This document shows, one piece after another, positions 20,303 to 32,965 of a stretch of DNA of 64,000 bases. The notes beneath the pieces are model-generated. The model was not told the DNA's origin. It was given only the letters and a program-made list of their open reading frames with translations, and ran no database searches. Both the position numbers and the translations under genes were made by a program. The stretch is from Liopterus haemorrhoidalis. Lineage: Eukaryota > Arthropoda > Insecta > Coleoptera > Dytiscidae. Numbering within the stretch: position 1 is the first letter of the stretch; each line of letters opens with the position of its first letter. The stretch spans positions 10,254,625-10,318,624 of the forward strand of contig OZ020624.1 of NCBI GenBank assembly GCA_963971575.1, written 5' to 3'.

Positions 20303-20863
20303 AGATTTACAATATCCCACTGAACACTGCGCATGCGTCACACACACGTCATTTGTTCAATATACAGAGATTCTAAACAGGTGGAACTGTGCAGAACTTT
20401 TAAAACCATTTTTAGGTGGTTTATAAAAAAAAATAAAATAAACAGTTATCAACCATAACCTAAGATAGTGCTTTTAAGGTGAATCACTGTCCCTGGCCCT
20501 GCACAGAACAGTTAAAATACAATTTATTTATAGGTGGTTTATAAAAAAAATAAAATAAACAGTTATCAACCATAACCTAAGATAGTGCTTTTAAGGTGAA
20601 TCAGTGTCCCTAGCCCTGCACAGAACAGTTGAAATACAATTTATTTTTAGGTGGTTTATAAAAAAAAAAAAAACAGTTATCAACCATAACCTAAGATAGT
20701 GCTTTTAAGGTGAATCTAACCTAAACTAAAAGGTAAATGATATTTTAATGTGATAAATAAACAGAAACCATTGTTTTAGAGCCACTGATAATTCTTGAAT
20801 TATTTAGTGTAGTCGTTATTTGCTGCCATCTGTATAGAGTTTGCAGTGGGATATTGTAAATCT
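20303..20863. mobile_element. MITE with internal triple repeat
   Basis: AGATTTACAATATCCCACTG (20303-20322) is mirrored as a perfect inverted repeat at 20844-20863. Inside are three tandem ~117-bp units starting TAGGTGGTTTATAAAA at 20413, 20531 and 20648, each ending TGCTTTTAAGGTGAATC. No coding content. The TSD is not clear. Confidence 0.72.
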
Positions 20864-21221
20864 TGTCCTATAAATCGTAGAAATAAAAAAATAATAAAGC
20901 ATTGAAAAAATAATAATAAAGAAAAAAAGTCACATTTTTCTTACTTTCATCAAAACCAAATATTTTTTAAAATAATTATTTTTCTGCTAATAATAATTTT
21001 AATCAAAAATGTCGAATATCACGGAAGGATAACGTTTTTCTGTGTTTTGTTTCGTAAAAAACCGATCCGTGTATTTCACAACTAAATTAATAATTGTGAA
21101 GTGATTTTTTAATGAAAAACACAACTGTCATTTTGACTAATTTATTGTCAACACTCAAAACAAAAATTCACAGCACACTACTGTCCAATACATAAACAAT
21201 AATTTCTTACAATTCTATCAA

Positions 21222-21318
21222 TTATTATAAAAAGTGTTCGTAGAATATTCACTATTATTGCATCTTATAATAATTATAAAAAGTGTTCGTAGAATATTCA
21301 CTATTATTGCATCAACAA
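21222..21318. repeat. 49-bp direct duplication
   Basis: ATTATAAAAAGTGTTCGTAGAATATTCACTATTATTGCATC occurs twice in tandem with a spacing of about 49 bp (near 21224 and 21273), almost without change, so the duplication is recent. Noncoding. Confidence 0.75.
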
Positions 21319-21561
21319 TATATTTTAAACAATTTTGACATAAATAATTAACATATGCGCGCCTCTATCGGGGAATGAAGAAACGACCGGTCGAACATAC
21401 GAACATACAAACAGGCGTATTATATTATAGGATTGTTATGATAACATCCGCCACAATTCGTGCGTTCGCTTAGAATAAAGTACCTTAATACCCTAATATA
21501 GATTAATAATTTAATTTGTAAAAACTATAGTAAGTACAGCGTAAGATTTTTTCATTTTCAG

Positions 21562-21720
21562 ATAAAAATTCTGTGGTATGCTTCATTTAGTAATGAATAT
21601 CGTCCAATGCCAGTTGTAATCAACAGACACATTTGCAATATTATTGATAAAGAATATAAATTTGTCAGTGGCGAAATACCGAAAGATTCACATTTTATAA
21701 CAAAATGCCCAATATTGGCG
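21562..21720 (+). CDS. Internal exon of a DUF1091/MD-2-like secreted-protein gene
   Basis: A 159-bp frame is bounded by a good acceptor (TTTTTTCATTTTCAG) and a consensus donor (GCG|GTAAGT). Of the three frames only one is open, giving 53 codons. The peptide has LWYASFSNEYRPMPVVINRH, then a Cys-Asn (HICNII) and ends KCPILA. A 'Y.P.......C......CP' layout followed by 'GDY' in the next exon resembles the DUF1091 / MD-2-related lipid-recognition proteins abundant in insects. Both intron phases are 0. It is the only sequence before 39 kb with exon character and no TE homology. Upstream exons (signal peptide) are not identified. Family assignment is from pattern memory. Confidence 0.55.
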
Positions 21721-21909
21721 GTAAGTTGCAAGAATATGACCATATTATTTATAAAAATAAGTTTTTTTTTTAAGTACGGCCATAGATTTTTCTTAAATTT
21801 AAGACTAGCATATTTTACTGAAGCATCGAACATCGTTGTGATTCTGGACCAGGATGCCAAGGCCAACCAGAGTACTCTAAGTATGTAAAAGGAACGCCAA
21901 GAATGTTTT

Positions 21910-23416
21910 TAGTACAGGAAATGAAGCATTTTGGCTCGCAATTTTTTCGTCCAGCATGGAATTACGTGAAATTTTCACAGAAGGTAGGGAATAGCCCAAG
22001 GATCATTTTCTACATCATGCCGGTGTACGCTAAAACCTTGGGGGTGGTTGCCACCCCATCTCGGGGGTGGAAATTTTTTACTACATTTTAACTATAGGAA
22101 TCGATGGGAAAAGTAATTCTAAGAAAAAAATGTTCTTTACGTGTTCTTCGTAAAACTAATATTTTTTGAGTTATTCGCGGTTGAAAGTAACAGTTTTTCG
22201 ACGAAAAATCGATGTTTTTAAAAAGTTTTTTGCGAATAACTCGAAAAATATGCATTTTATCAAAAAAACTGTAGAAAGCAAAATTTTAGTTTTTAGAAAA
22301 ACAAACAAAATCCTTTTTTTTATTATTTTTCTACGACCAATACGAACCGAGATACGGCATGTTAATGGTTAACTTTTTTTCGCCAAATGCATAATTTGAA
22401 AGATTCAAAGTCAAATAACAGGAAAAATTTGCATTTTTCGAGGAAAACTCATTAAATCTTTTTTAAAGTATTTGATTAGACCTTTCAAACAAAAAAACGT
22501 CTCTAGCATAAAAATTAAGCGACTTATGATCAAAATAAGGTCGGTACCTACTTTTTTCTACGAAAAAATCAGTGAAAACAACCCCCTATTTACCCCCCTA
22601 ATTAAAATTGATCTTCACCCTTCTGTGGTTCTCTTCATATATGTATTTTCAGTACACCCAAGAAGTTTGACCAATTTAAAATGCCTAATTTTAGAAAAAT
22701 TGGAGTTTAAAGAAAAAACGATTTATTGCGATTTCGTATTTTTCACCCTTTTCTTCAAAATATCTCCGAAATTACTGGAGATACGAAAAAAATGATAGAG
22801 CACTAATTTTTTTTATGTCAAGCTGTAACAAGGGTGGGTTTTTAACGGTTGAAACATTAGAAATTGTATTCCGAAGCATGAAACATTCATTATTCAACTA
22901 ATCCAAACCAAATTTCACCCATCTTAAGGTTTACAACGTTATTTTATAATTTTTGACAATTAGGGGTAGTTTTCACCCTTAAAAAATAAACAGTGCCCAT
23001 AAGCATGATATAAAATTTGAAGTAGAGGGTGAGACGAACCTAATTTCAAATTTTGGTGCAAATCGATGCAAGATGAAATCATTTTTTAAGATAAATAATT
23101 TTTTTTACATTAAGCTCCAACAAGGGTTGATTTTTAAGTGTTGAAACATTATGAAATTGTATTCTAAAGCATAAAACGATACATATTTAGCTAATCCAAA
23201 CCTAATTTTACCCATATTAAGGTTTAAAATGTTATTTTATAATTTTTTACAATTAGGGGTAGTTTTCACCCTTAAAAAACAAAAAGCGTACAACGGCACA
23301 ATGTAGAAAATGAACTAGAGGGTGAAATGAGCCTAATTCCAAATTTTTATCCAAATCGATGCTGGACGAAAAAATTGCGAGGTTTTGTCATTTTTTGAGC
23401 TTCATTTCCTGTACTA
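21910..23416. mobile_element. TAGTACAGG-type TIR element, copy 1
   Basis: The ends are inverted repeats of TAGTACAGGAAATGAAGC, flanked by TTT on both sides (21907-21909 and 23417-23419). It is 1507 bp and closely similar to the copy at 35303-37052. There is no transposase: the longest shared open frame (~107 codons at 22472-22795) is low-complexity and also present in the other copy simply because the copies are similar. It contains stretches such as GCGAATAACTCGAAAAATATGC and repeated 'TTTTCACCCTTAAAAAA' blocks. Confidence 0.82.
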
Positions 23417-24229
23417 TTTAGAATATATGCGGAGGAACCATTCAAAACGTGATTTATCACACAAAATTCAAAATTGAGATATTGGTATCAGTGTCTTGTG
23501 TATGAAACGTGTTCTGTACCATCCAAAACACGCAAACAAGAACAAAAATAATCATAAAGTACTTATATAAAATAGATTCTAGCAGCAGAGTAGAAATAAC
23601 GTGCCCTAATATTTTCTAACAGAGATATTATTTATCATGACCTTGGAAACGTTACTTATAAGTATGAAAAAATTGAGTCTTTGAAAAAATTTCGAAAAAT
23701 TTTACAGAAATTATTCGAAATTTTTCGTTTTATCAAAAAACGTCTCAAATAAAAGTTATTAGTTATTGCTTTTATAGCAAATTTTGTTCAATAAATTTTT
23801 TCGAAATATTTTTCTGTTCGTAAAATCGAAACTCCCATTTTTAGTCAACCGATTTTTACCAAAAGTTGATCACCTCGTGCCATTGATGGCAGATGCTTAA
23901 ATATGAAGTTTCATAAAAATCCTTTCAGCCGAATTTGCTCTGCATGTGTACACAGACAGACGGATGGACGTACGGACGGACAGACGGACAGACAGACAGA
24001 CAGACAGACGGACGGACGGACGGACAGACAGACCGACAGACATCATGCTAAAAATAGTCAAAACGTTATCTAGGGACCTCAATTCGTGGAGATCCATCGA
24101 AATCTCAAAATGTCAAAATCGGTAGGATCACAATACCTCCCTTATATATGTTATATGGCGGTCGGTAAAAATTAAAAAGTTTGTTTTTTTTAACTTTTTT
24201 GATAAATTTATAAAATTGTGCATTGATCA
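23417..24229. other. Gene-free intron sequence with a GACA/GACG microsatellite
   Basis: Most of this is AT-rich. A degenerate GACA/GACG repeat fills 23950-24042. The flanking TGCATGTGTACACAGACAGACGG and GTCAAAACGTTATCTAGGG suggest it belongs to a dispersed repeat rather than being a random microsatellite. Confidence 0.6.
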
Positions 24230-24522
24230 ATAGAATCTTCCATCTATTCGCGACTGAAACTAACGTTGGCGGCGCTGCCTACAACAGCCGATGGCGGACG
24301 AAAAGCGTATATGTCAGAAGTTTTTTCTTAATATTTATCTGTTCAAACAATATTTCGGCAAAAAAGCACTGTACTTAAGTCACTATATTTTAAAATACTT
24401 CTTAATTCACATAAACTGCAGCACAACACGCTACAAATATTATCCAAATATAAGCTTCTGTTTAATTTAGCCAGTCACCACCAGATGTCTCACTGTTATT
24501 TGCAGTCGCGAATAGAAGTTTC
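24230..24522. mobile_element. Short TIR element (MITE)
   Basis: CATCTATTCGCGACTGAAA (24240-24258) is mirrored by GCAGTCGCGAATAGAAG near 24503-24519. The ~300-bp interval has a noncoding interior. Exact ends and TSD are not resolved; the next 290 bp to the LINE tail hold nothing recognisable. Confidence 0.55.
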
Positions 24523-25124
24523 TCAAAAAGAGATATTATGTGATTATTTTGAAAATTAAAGTTGTGAAAGCATATGAGAGCAACTGATAAATAATAATAA
24601 TAATGCCGTGGGTCACTTGGATCATATAAGAGGCCCAACGGAACAGAGAGTTTTTAAAAAAATGACATTCAGATTTAAACAGTGCTAAATAAATATTTGA
24701 TAGACGTTAGTGTTAAAATAAATTAATAAAATAAAAATAAAATAATAAACTACATGTAAATTAACAACGGTTTTAGTGTGAGACAATTTGAGTTGTATTT
24801 GGATGATTTAATAAAGTTAGTTAGTTAGTTAGTTAAAATTTTTGGCGCACAGCAACTAAAGCTATTTGCGCCTAACGCAGCCCATCTAAATGACTACACT
24901 ACATATTAAAACAATAAATAAGACAATAAATAAATAAATACAATCATTAAAAATACGCATACACAATAAAAGAAATCTTGCACGGACAAATACAAATATA
25001 TAATATAAAAGGTCTGTTCGAAAAAATGAACAGACGCAGGGTGATGGTAAGAGACTGTAAAGGGGCCAATTACCATCGAATATCACAGGTTAATAATAAA
25101 CACATTATAATAAGGTGCAAGACT

Positions 25125-28100
25125 TCACACATAAAACAGTAAGTTCGATTCTCTCAGGAAGAGTATCAGCCTGTCCCTGAGTACTCTGTCGTCACCTAAA
25201 GCAACTGACAGGTCCCCCTGATATCCTCGAACTGTACACATTCAGTTAAAATGTGTAACACAGACAAATCTGTGTTACACGTCTCACAGATGGGGGACCC
25301 TTCACCTCGGAGGAGGTGTCCATGGGTCCACCAACAGTGGCCTATACGGAGGCGTGTGATGGCGGTTTCCTCCCTGCGGTTAATCCTGCAGGAAGAACCC
25401 TATGGTTTAATGTCTCCATTAATCTGTCTCAACTTATCGTTCCGTATACTGCTCCACTCATGCTAAAACCAGATGTTTCGGATGACTCGTTTCGTCATCT
25501 GGAAACATGAAACTCACATCAATCATAGGTCTGTAGGAGGCGGCTTTTGCAGCTTCATCAGCCGCTTCGTTGCGTTTAATACCAACATGTCCCGGTATCC
25601 AAAACAGCTCTACCCTCATATTCTGAGCATTCGGATTGTGGAGTAGCAACCGGATCTTTAGCACAAGAGGATGCACTAGATCTGGATCTTGGATACTGTT
25701 CAGAGCGCTCAGCGAGTCCGTCAAAATAACACTTGACCGACTTTGCTCTGACGAAACAAAACACAGGGCCTTGAAAATAGCGTACAGCTCAGCAGTGTAC
25801 ACACTCGTAATGGAGTGCAGACGGTACTGAAACTGTTGACGTGGGTTCAGGACAACGAACGCACACCCAACCCTGATTCCGGATTTTGATCCGTCAGTAA
25901 AAATGACAGTACCCTCGAACCTAGGGACCAGTGTTCTTTGTAACTCATGTTGGTATTCGATAGGCAACGTAGTATCTTTATCAAACCTAGTTAATGTGGG
26001 ATTCAAAAGCGGACGCGGTAGCGTCCATGGCGGAACAGCACACAAAACGAAACTTGCCATTTCGGGCATATTAAAACCAATATCGCCCAAAATGTCGAAA
26101 GTCCCCAGACCAAAAGGCCTATTGGCTCTTGGTTTTCTGTCATAGGTCTCTGTATGCCTATTTTGTAAAATAGGATCATACGCAGGGTGATCTGGTTTGG
26201 AACTGAGTGCAGCCATATATCGCAAAGATAGAATTTTACGATGATTGTACAGTGATGGTTCGCCTGCTTCACACAGCAGGCTTGGTATTGGGCTGGTGCG
26301 AAATGCACCTGTGGCCAATCTAACCCCAGTGTGATGTTAAGTGTCAAAAATTCGTATCTCTTGGTGTTTAGCTGACCCATAAGCTAGACATCTGCACCCC
26401 ATGTCTTGTGACTGAGAACCCGCAACAAATTGAGCGGCATTTTTTCTTGACGGACAAAAAATGTGCCTGCCAAGTAAGGCGAGTGTCAAATACGAGACCC
26501 AGAAATTTCGCAGTATCGGTAAAGGATAACTGTGCTCCATTTAGTGTGAGTGTAGGATTGGGATGTACACCCCTTTTACTACTAAAATGGACACACACAG
26601 TTTTGCTGGTCGAGAATTTGAAGTAATTTTCGGATGCCCCTGTATCGAGACGATTGATGGTCAGCTAGAGCTGACGTTCGATTGTACTAGTCTTTTATCC
26701 GGCGATAAAGATACCTATGTCGTCAACAAATATCGAACTGTGTACAGGTAATCGAAGAAATGAAGCTGCACCGTTAATGGCAATCTAAAATAGCGTAACG
26801 CTCAGTATTGAGCCCTGTGGGACCCCATTGTCCAGTGCGAACATTTGTGACAGGGTATTTCCGATTCGCACCCTGAATCGCCGGTTCGACATGAAGTCTT
26901 TTGTAAAGAACATCAAGCGTCCCCGCGGACCCCAGGAATGCAGAGTACGGAGAATCCCATAAATCCATGCAGTGTCATAGGCTTTCTCAATATCGAAAAA
27001 CACAGCTACCAAGTGTTTGTTTTCAGCGAAAGCATTCCTGATACCTGTCTCTAGTCTGACCAGATGATCTGCTGTTGAGCGGTGACGGCGAGAGCCGCAC
27101 TGTGTGTTGGCCAGCAAGTCGTTTGATTCTAAAAAACAAATCAGACGCTTGCTGATCATTCGCTCCACGAGTTTGCAGAGATAACTGGTCAGCGATATAG
27201 GTCTATAGCTAGAAAGCAAGTGTTTATCTTTCCCGACTTTGGGGATAGAAATTATATGAGATTCTTTCCACTTGGTCGGGCACTTGCCCTCAGTCCATAT
27301 CCTATTATAGACACTCAAAAGCCTGGACTTAGATGCTTACGGAAGATTTCGGATCATACGATAATGTATCGCATCTGGACCAGGAGAGCTATCCTTACAC
27401 TTTGCCATCGCGCTATCTAGCTCTTCACGAGAGAAAAACAGGTTGTATACCTCGTCGTATCTGGAGAAGAAATTAAGGGGTATAGATTCTAGACCTGCTT
27501 TACGAGTTAGAAACTCAGGTGGATAATGTTCAGAGCTAGAATTGAACGCAAAATTAGATGCCAAGGTGTTAGCAATTTCGACCGGTGATGTGACTACATT
27601 ACCATTTACCGATAGACCAGCAATGGTTGTAGCTGTGTTTAGACCGGATATTTTCCGGACCTTCTCCTAAACTTTGGTCACTGGAGTGGCAACTGTAACG
27701 GTGCACACGTATTTGCGCCATGATTCGCGCTTGTGTTCTTTCACAATCCTCTGAGCACGAGCTTTCGCTCGTTGGAAGGCTATCATGTTTTCCTCTGTTG
27801 GTCAACGACGGAATGTATTGAAGAGGTGTCTCCTTTCACGTAGCGCCAAGTCGCATTCTTCGATCCACCAGGGAACGGGAACTCGACGGGGCTGAGTGAA
27901 AGAGAGCGGTATGCTGCTTTTAGCCGCGCTCGTGATGGAATCCGTGAAATGATTCACCTTCTCGTCTACGCTCAAGTTCGGAATATCCTTGAATACAGAT
28001 GGTTCCTGAAACGACGCTAAGATCTATAGCACTGAATGTACCCGTTGCTGCACAAGAGTGCGTGGCACTGCCGTCGTTCAAAAAGCTCAGATTCAAAGCG

Positions 28101-28568
28101 TTCAACATATTCTCCAGGTGACGTCCCCGTTGATCGTTCCGCACCGATCCCCAACACACATTGTAGGCGTTAAAATCGCCTGGCAGTATGAAGGGTGGTG
28201 GGAGTTGATCGATGACATTCACGACATTTCGGATGTCAGTTCGAACACCAGAGGGAAAGTAGATAACAAATCGTCACCTGGAGGGGGAGTGCAACACGAA
28301 GTGCTACGACCTGCAACTCAGTGTCAATGTCTACAGGATCGTGGTACAATGTGTCTCTAACGACAATTGCCACGCCGTCACATGCTCTTGCTCCCGTAAG
28401 GAAATCCTTGCGAAACACGGAGTACCCTCCCCGAGGATAAAATGTGTCGGTTTCCTTGAAGTTTGTTTCCTGTAGACACGAAGGCGCAAAATCTGACAAT
28501 AAAAGTCGCAGTTCTTCGTAGCGCTGATATACACCGTTACAGTTCCACTGGAGTAGTGGGCCGTTCAT
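25125..28568 (-). pseudogene. I-like LINE ORF2 pseudogene (copy 2)
   Basis: The order matches copy 1: endonuclease from the ATG at 28566-28568 (QWNCNG, LQETNF), RT (SYRPISLTS, FFDIEKAYDTAW, NGVPQGSIL), RNase H (FTDGSKSG, AELYAIFKAL) and the C-terminal finger near 25260. At least six interruptions occur, around 28230, 27980, 27810, 27330, 26770 and 26330. It starts with the same ATGA overlap with ORF1 as copy 1. RNase H at 25458-26318 is the longest uninterrupted piece. Confidence 0.88.
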
Positions 28569-30000
28569 TTCTGTTTAGGGGAGTTACCCCGCAACCTAAT
28601 GATTTTTGGTTTACCCTTAGGTTGCCGGACTACAGCCATTTTCTCGGCCACGGTTTCACTTGTTTGTTCAGGTGTCTTAGTGGACACACTGGACTCCCTT
28701 TTTGATGGTTTGGCTCTCACTGGTATCCATTGAGAGCCAATAGTTCCCTTATCAGTCTCCGATACTGGAGTGGCTGATGAGGGTTTCGCAGAAGCGACCA
28801 CACTCTGGTCGCTTCTCGTTTTTGGAGAAGTTTGTGGAGACTTCTCCTTAGGTGGTGGGGAGAACTGAGATGGTATGTGTTCTCCTTTTGATTGGGGGGT
28901 TTTATTCAGACCCGACCCCCGGGTTGTGGGGTCTGAATTTTGGTCTCTGGGACCGATTCCAACACCTCTCCATTGCTTGACTGAACTTGTGTTGACGCAA
29001 CGGTCACTAATTTTGTAACTGTCGGACGGGACACTGTCTCCGTATGAGTCTGAACGCTCGTCATTTTCTTTGCTGCTACTTGCGCGAAAGATTTCGCAAT
29101 TGTAACTGGTGCACTCTCTTTATATTTCTTCTTGGCGTCATAATATGGTATACGGTCTTGCGTCTTGACGACCTGAATTGACTTTTCTTCTAGGTACGTT
29201 GGGAAGTGGCGTGAAGTTGATGCATGTGCATCTTTGCAATTCACGCAGTGTGCCGCGTTTGGGCAGGACTCAACTTCATGCTGGTCCTGTCCGCAGTTGG
29301 CACATATGGATTGTTTGCCACAACGACTAGAAGTATGACCGTAACGCTGGCACTTGTAGCATTGCATCGGGTTCGGATAGTAGGGGCAAGCGTTACACAC
29401 GTTTTACCCTACCCTTACCGATGCTGTACACCTTGTACCAGCGAAGGATACTACCAATGAGATTGCGTGCTTGCCATTACGGGGTTTGAGCTTCCTACAT
29501 TCAATGACACCTTGCGATGCCATTTCCTACACAAACTCCTCCTCCGTAACGTAAGCAAGATCGCGGTCAGTTATGACGCCTTTTGAAATATTCAGAGCCT
29601 TGTGTGGTGAAACTGATACACCATACTCACCAAATGCTTTGCATTTTTGTAGTATGGACGAAGCCTCAGTTTCTGCTTCTATCAGGAGTGTTGCAACCGA
29701 CAGCTTACGCACCGAACTTATCCCAGTAGAACACGTTTCTCTCAACGTTCGGGCAACAAAGAAGGGGAACATCTCCTTAAAAGACTTACCCTCTTCTTGT
29801 ACCTTCACGACGAGGAATCGTGGTACTGGCGCACAATAGTTAACATTTTGTCTACCTTCTACCATCTTCGCAGCAGGCCTAACACATCCTTCATCCGACG
29901 ACAAAGCGTCACGATGAAGTCGTTTCTTTGATTTTTTACGGAGTTTACTCTCAACTTTGGCGGAATTTAAAGAAAAATTATCCCTCCGGGTAGTCGCCAT
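28565..30000 (-). pseudogene. I-like LINE ORF1 pseudogene (copy 2)
   Basis: Starts MATTRRDNFSLNSAKVESK at 30000 and follows copy 1 through the three CCHC knuckles (CYKCQRYGHTSSRC near 29360) to the KPKIIRLRGNSPKQK end. Frames break near 29530, 29400 and 28900, so it is not translatable as one protein. Confidence 0.87.
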
Positions 30001-30774
30001 ACCCATATATGAAGTTTCATCACCCTGCCATGCCCACCCACCAGGGAACCCCACACAGTGGACGTTGGCCGCAAACCGGCTCATTGCGCCAGACGTGTCA
30101 GGATGATATAGCATCGGAGGAAGTAGTCACGGGCTGCTCGACCCGCTCGAGAACCAAGAGTAGCCAACTCTGGAACCTTGCGAGCTGCATCCGCTCCCAC
30201 AGAGCCCCGAATACTTGTCTACTGGCACGGCATTACCCCGGCATCTACGATATAGTAGTGGAGCCACTCTATTCATGAACCGTGACACCAGCCGATTGAC
30301 TGAACTGACCAGACGCAGCCTCCCGTTTTACAGAATCCGAGGCCAAAGAAGGCGTGTTGGGATCGTACTGTCTGCGGGCAGTAGTCTCCCTCAGCCGACC
30401 AGGATCCTCTTCTCCGGCGTTACGGGTCTCCACGCACGGCAAACACGTGGGTAGGAATTTAAATGGGAGATCAAAGAGACAACAGATAAGACTATACCCA
30501 CAATCGGCTTCTCTGAACTGTCTCCTCCCAATTGATACGCGATTAAGGGTACGTGAGATCATAAGGCCCAAAAGCTCTATATGGCCAGGTGTTGCGACCA
30601 ATATGAACTTCCCTTGCGTGATTCAGGGTACGCGGGATCATCAGTCCCGAAAACTCGACAAATGGCCAGGTATTATGGCCATTAAGAACTTCCGCTGCGG
30701 GCGAATTTTGTTTAGAATTCTACATATCAGGGGGTGTTTATTGACACCATACCGGGAGATTTAAATTTTATTAG

Positions 30775-30980
30775 GTTGCGTTGATTATCACAGGCAATTA
30801 CTATTTTATTGTTTGGTAATGTTGTATTATTGATATATTCGAAAGTTTTGCATATTTCAAGCAATTCTGCGTGATATATTGATACAACATTTTCTACTTT
30901 ATATCTGAATGTTTGTGGGTGGGGTCGTATATTGCTAGGCCTGTGCCATCTCTGGTTTATGATCCATCTGTGAAGATTAC
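30775..30980 (-). pseudogene. RNase H fragment of another LINE
   Basis: The minus strand reads VIFTDGS, a stop, then TRDGTGLAIYDPTHK. After a +1 shift it reads FRYKVENVVSIYHAELLEI and IVIACDN. The DG, E and D residues stand where RNase H catalytic residues are expected, and SIYHAELLEI aligns with SVYTAELYAI of the I-like LINE. It is too diverged to be the same family. Stops and a shift make it a relic. Confidence 0.6.
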
Positions 30981-31156
30981 ATTTGAGTTTGGAAATTATT
31001 TATCAATTGATTGCATGAAGTTAGTTGTAGGTGAAGTTTCTTTTTTATTAGGGTATTTGTAAAACGGGTGTATGAAATTATTCTTAATTGAGAGAGTTTA
31101 TTATTAATTATCATTTATAAAATCGTGTAATCTATTAATTTCAAAATTAGCAGATT

Positions 31157-31519
31157 ATGGAACCTATACCTATCTGCTCAAACATAGCAAAATTCGGTTG
31201 GTGTCCTAAGAGGAATGTCTGCAAAGAGAAGCATATTTTCTCCCACACCCAACATGATGCATTGATAATAAAATATCAATTGGATGCTTTAGGAGTCTTA
31301 AACAAGCTCATTGGAGTCTTAAACAACCAGTTTCAAAGAATATCTAAGATGGATGCTGTTATCAATAGAATCCAGAATTATTGTAAGAAAATGAAAAACC
31401 ATGTAGATGGTTTACAGACATCTCTCAAATCCTTTGGAGCACCTATCATATTAGAGGGAGAATCAGATTCAAATGATAAAGATCAAACAAGAGTAGATCC
31501 CAGAACCACTCTAATTTAA
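31157..31519 (+). CDS. CCCH zinc-finger ORF, possible captured host exon (120 aa)
   Basis: The ATG-initiated frame encodes CSNIAKFGWCPKRNVCKEKH, an exact C-X8-C-X5-C-X3-H zinc finger of the RNA-binding CCCH type. A helical, probably coiled-coil stretch (residues ~35-95, LGVLNKLIGVLNNQFQRISK) and an acidic end (EGESDSNDKD) follow. No other copy lies in the window and it is not part of the LINE. The stop TAA at 31517-31519 abuts a 5'-truncated LINE fragment in the same orientation. It could be a retrocopied host mRNA joined to LINE RNA, or an exon of an unrelated gene. I cannot name the parent gene. Confidence 0.45.
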   Translation: MEPIPICSNIAKFGWCPKRNVCKEKHIFSHTQHDALIIKYQLDALGVLNKLIGVLNNQFQRISKMDAVINRIQNYCKKMKNHVDGLQTSLKSFGAPIILEGESDSNDKDQTRVDPRTTLI

Positions 31520-32233
31520 TGGGTATTAAAGGCAACGAAGCGGCAGATGCAGCTGCAAAAGCTGCCTCTCACAGACCTATGATTGATGTGAGTTTAATTT
31601 TTCCAGATGACGCAAAGAGTCATCTGAAACACCTGGTTTTAGACATATGGCACCATATGGCACACAGAACGTTAAGTTACGACAGATTAAGGGAGACGTT
31701 AAACCATGGGTTTCTTCCTGCGAGGTGAAGAGTCCCCTATCTGTGAGACGTGTAACACAGATTTGTCTGTGTTACACCTTTTAACTGAATGCGTACAGTT
31801 CGAGGATGTCAGGGAGAGGTTAGGCCTGTGCTATGACCTGCCAGTTGCCTTAGGTGACGACAGGGTACTCATGGACAGGCTGATACTCTTCCTGAGAGAA
31901 TCAAACTTACTGTTTTATGTGTGAATTCTTGCACCTTATTTTAAAGTGTTCTGTTTTTAAACTGTGATATTCGGTTGTAATTGTCTCCTTTACAGCCTCT
32001 TACCATCACCCTGAGTTTATTCAAATTTTCGAACAGACCTTTTTATCTTATTTATTTGTGTTTGTCTGTGCAAGATTTCTTTTATTGAGTATGCGTAATT
32101 TTATTGGTTTTATCTATTTATTGATTGTTTAATTTATTGTTTTTAATATGTAGTGTAGTCATTTAAATGGACTGCGTTAGGCGCAAATAGTCTTTGTTGC
32201 TGTGCGCCAAAAATTTTAACTAACTAACTAACT
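31520..32233 (+). mobile_element. I-like LINE copy 3, 3' end only
   Basis: It starts inside the RNase H domain (GIKGNEAADAAAKAAS), reaches the C-terminal finger (CETCNTDLSVLHLLTEC), the ORF2 stop at 31924, the 3' UTR, the hairpin (32180-32208) and the AACT tail. An internal deletion near 31675-31725 removes part of the C-terminal domain and shifts the frame. Severe 5' truncation is normal for LINEs. Confidence 0.87.
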
Positions 32234-32965
32234 CTTTTCTTAAATTCTTTCTGTCGCTCTTTAAGTCTTCCTGTAGTCACAGCGAGATGATATAGTCAAC
32301 GGTATAAAGTCGCCCTATCATTTCTTGCATAGAGAGATGGCGAGTCCCTCCCTCTTCTTGAAATCTTCCGGTCATTTTTCCTATAGCGAAATTACCCTAT
32401 AGCGACTTACCATACTGTTGTTGTTTTTCACCAATTTACAATAATCATTAACTTATAATTTGGGTAATGTAGATGATTTTATTTAGTAAAATATAACATT
32501 TAAAACTACATTTTATTATGTTAAGGGTTTAAATATTTAGTACCTACAGTGTACGGTTGTTTCAGCTCAGGTTGTTTAAGCGCGCCGGGCTTTACAGCCT
32601 GGTAAGAACTTTGGCATTAAGCAAGTGGAACTCGACACCGATGATTTTGAGTTTTTGAAAAGGGGTTTAATTTAATCTGTTTGTTTTGGTACTTACGCAT
32701 TATATACCTGCGGAAAACCAACTACTTCTTTAAAAATGTTTGGAAAAGTTTAGGTTTGAGTCATTTCCAGCATTTCTTCCTTTGTTTCTTTTTTTTTTGC
32801 TGTTGGACCGAGCACATATTTATCGTTTTCGTACGTCAGTAAATATATTTTTCTTTGTGGAATATAACAAGTGTATAGGATATTTAAAATATCCCTAACA
32901 TGATTAAAAAAATCATATAAAAATATTAACTCTAAGGGTTAACATCGTGATATTCATCGTGCTAT
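32234..32965. other. Gene-free stretch
   Basis: No coding region or repeat recognised. It contains a G/C-richer patch at 32570-32640 and a T-rich run near 32790 without obvious function. Confidence 0.4.

Larger units (their letters stand above)
24815..30703 (-). mobile_element. I-like LINE copy 2, full length but decayed
   Basis: The copy is on the minus strand. Its AACT tail (24815-24834), 3' hairpin (24844-24872), ORF2, ORF1 and 5' UTR to the CCCGCAGCGG start near 30703 are all present. Both ORFs carry frameshifts and stops, and ~170 bp between the endonuclease SDH motif and the RT are deleted (near 27990-28010). I see no TSD. It lies in the intron of the DUF1091-like gene, in antisense orientation. 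Confidence 0.9.

Noticed and set aside
22472..22795. 107-codon ORF also present at 35865-36188
   Set aside because: Shared only because both copies of the TIR element are similar; low-complexity, no homology, no start context.
23897..24097. Repetitive Ser-Val-Arg/Leu ORF
   Set aside because: Translation of the GACA/GACG microsatellite on the opposite strand.
24525..24814. Possible SINE (GCCGTGGGTCACTTGG after a TAA repeat)
   Set aside because: No A/B boxes or tail that I can define; too short to support.
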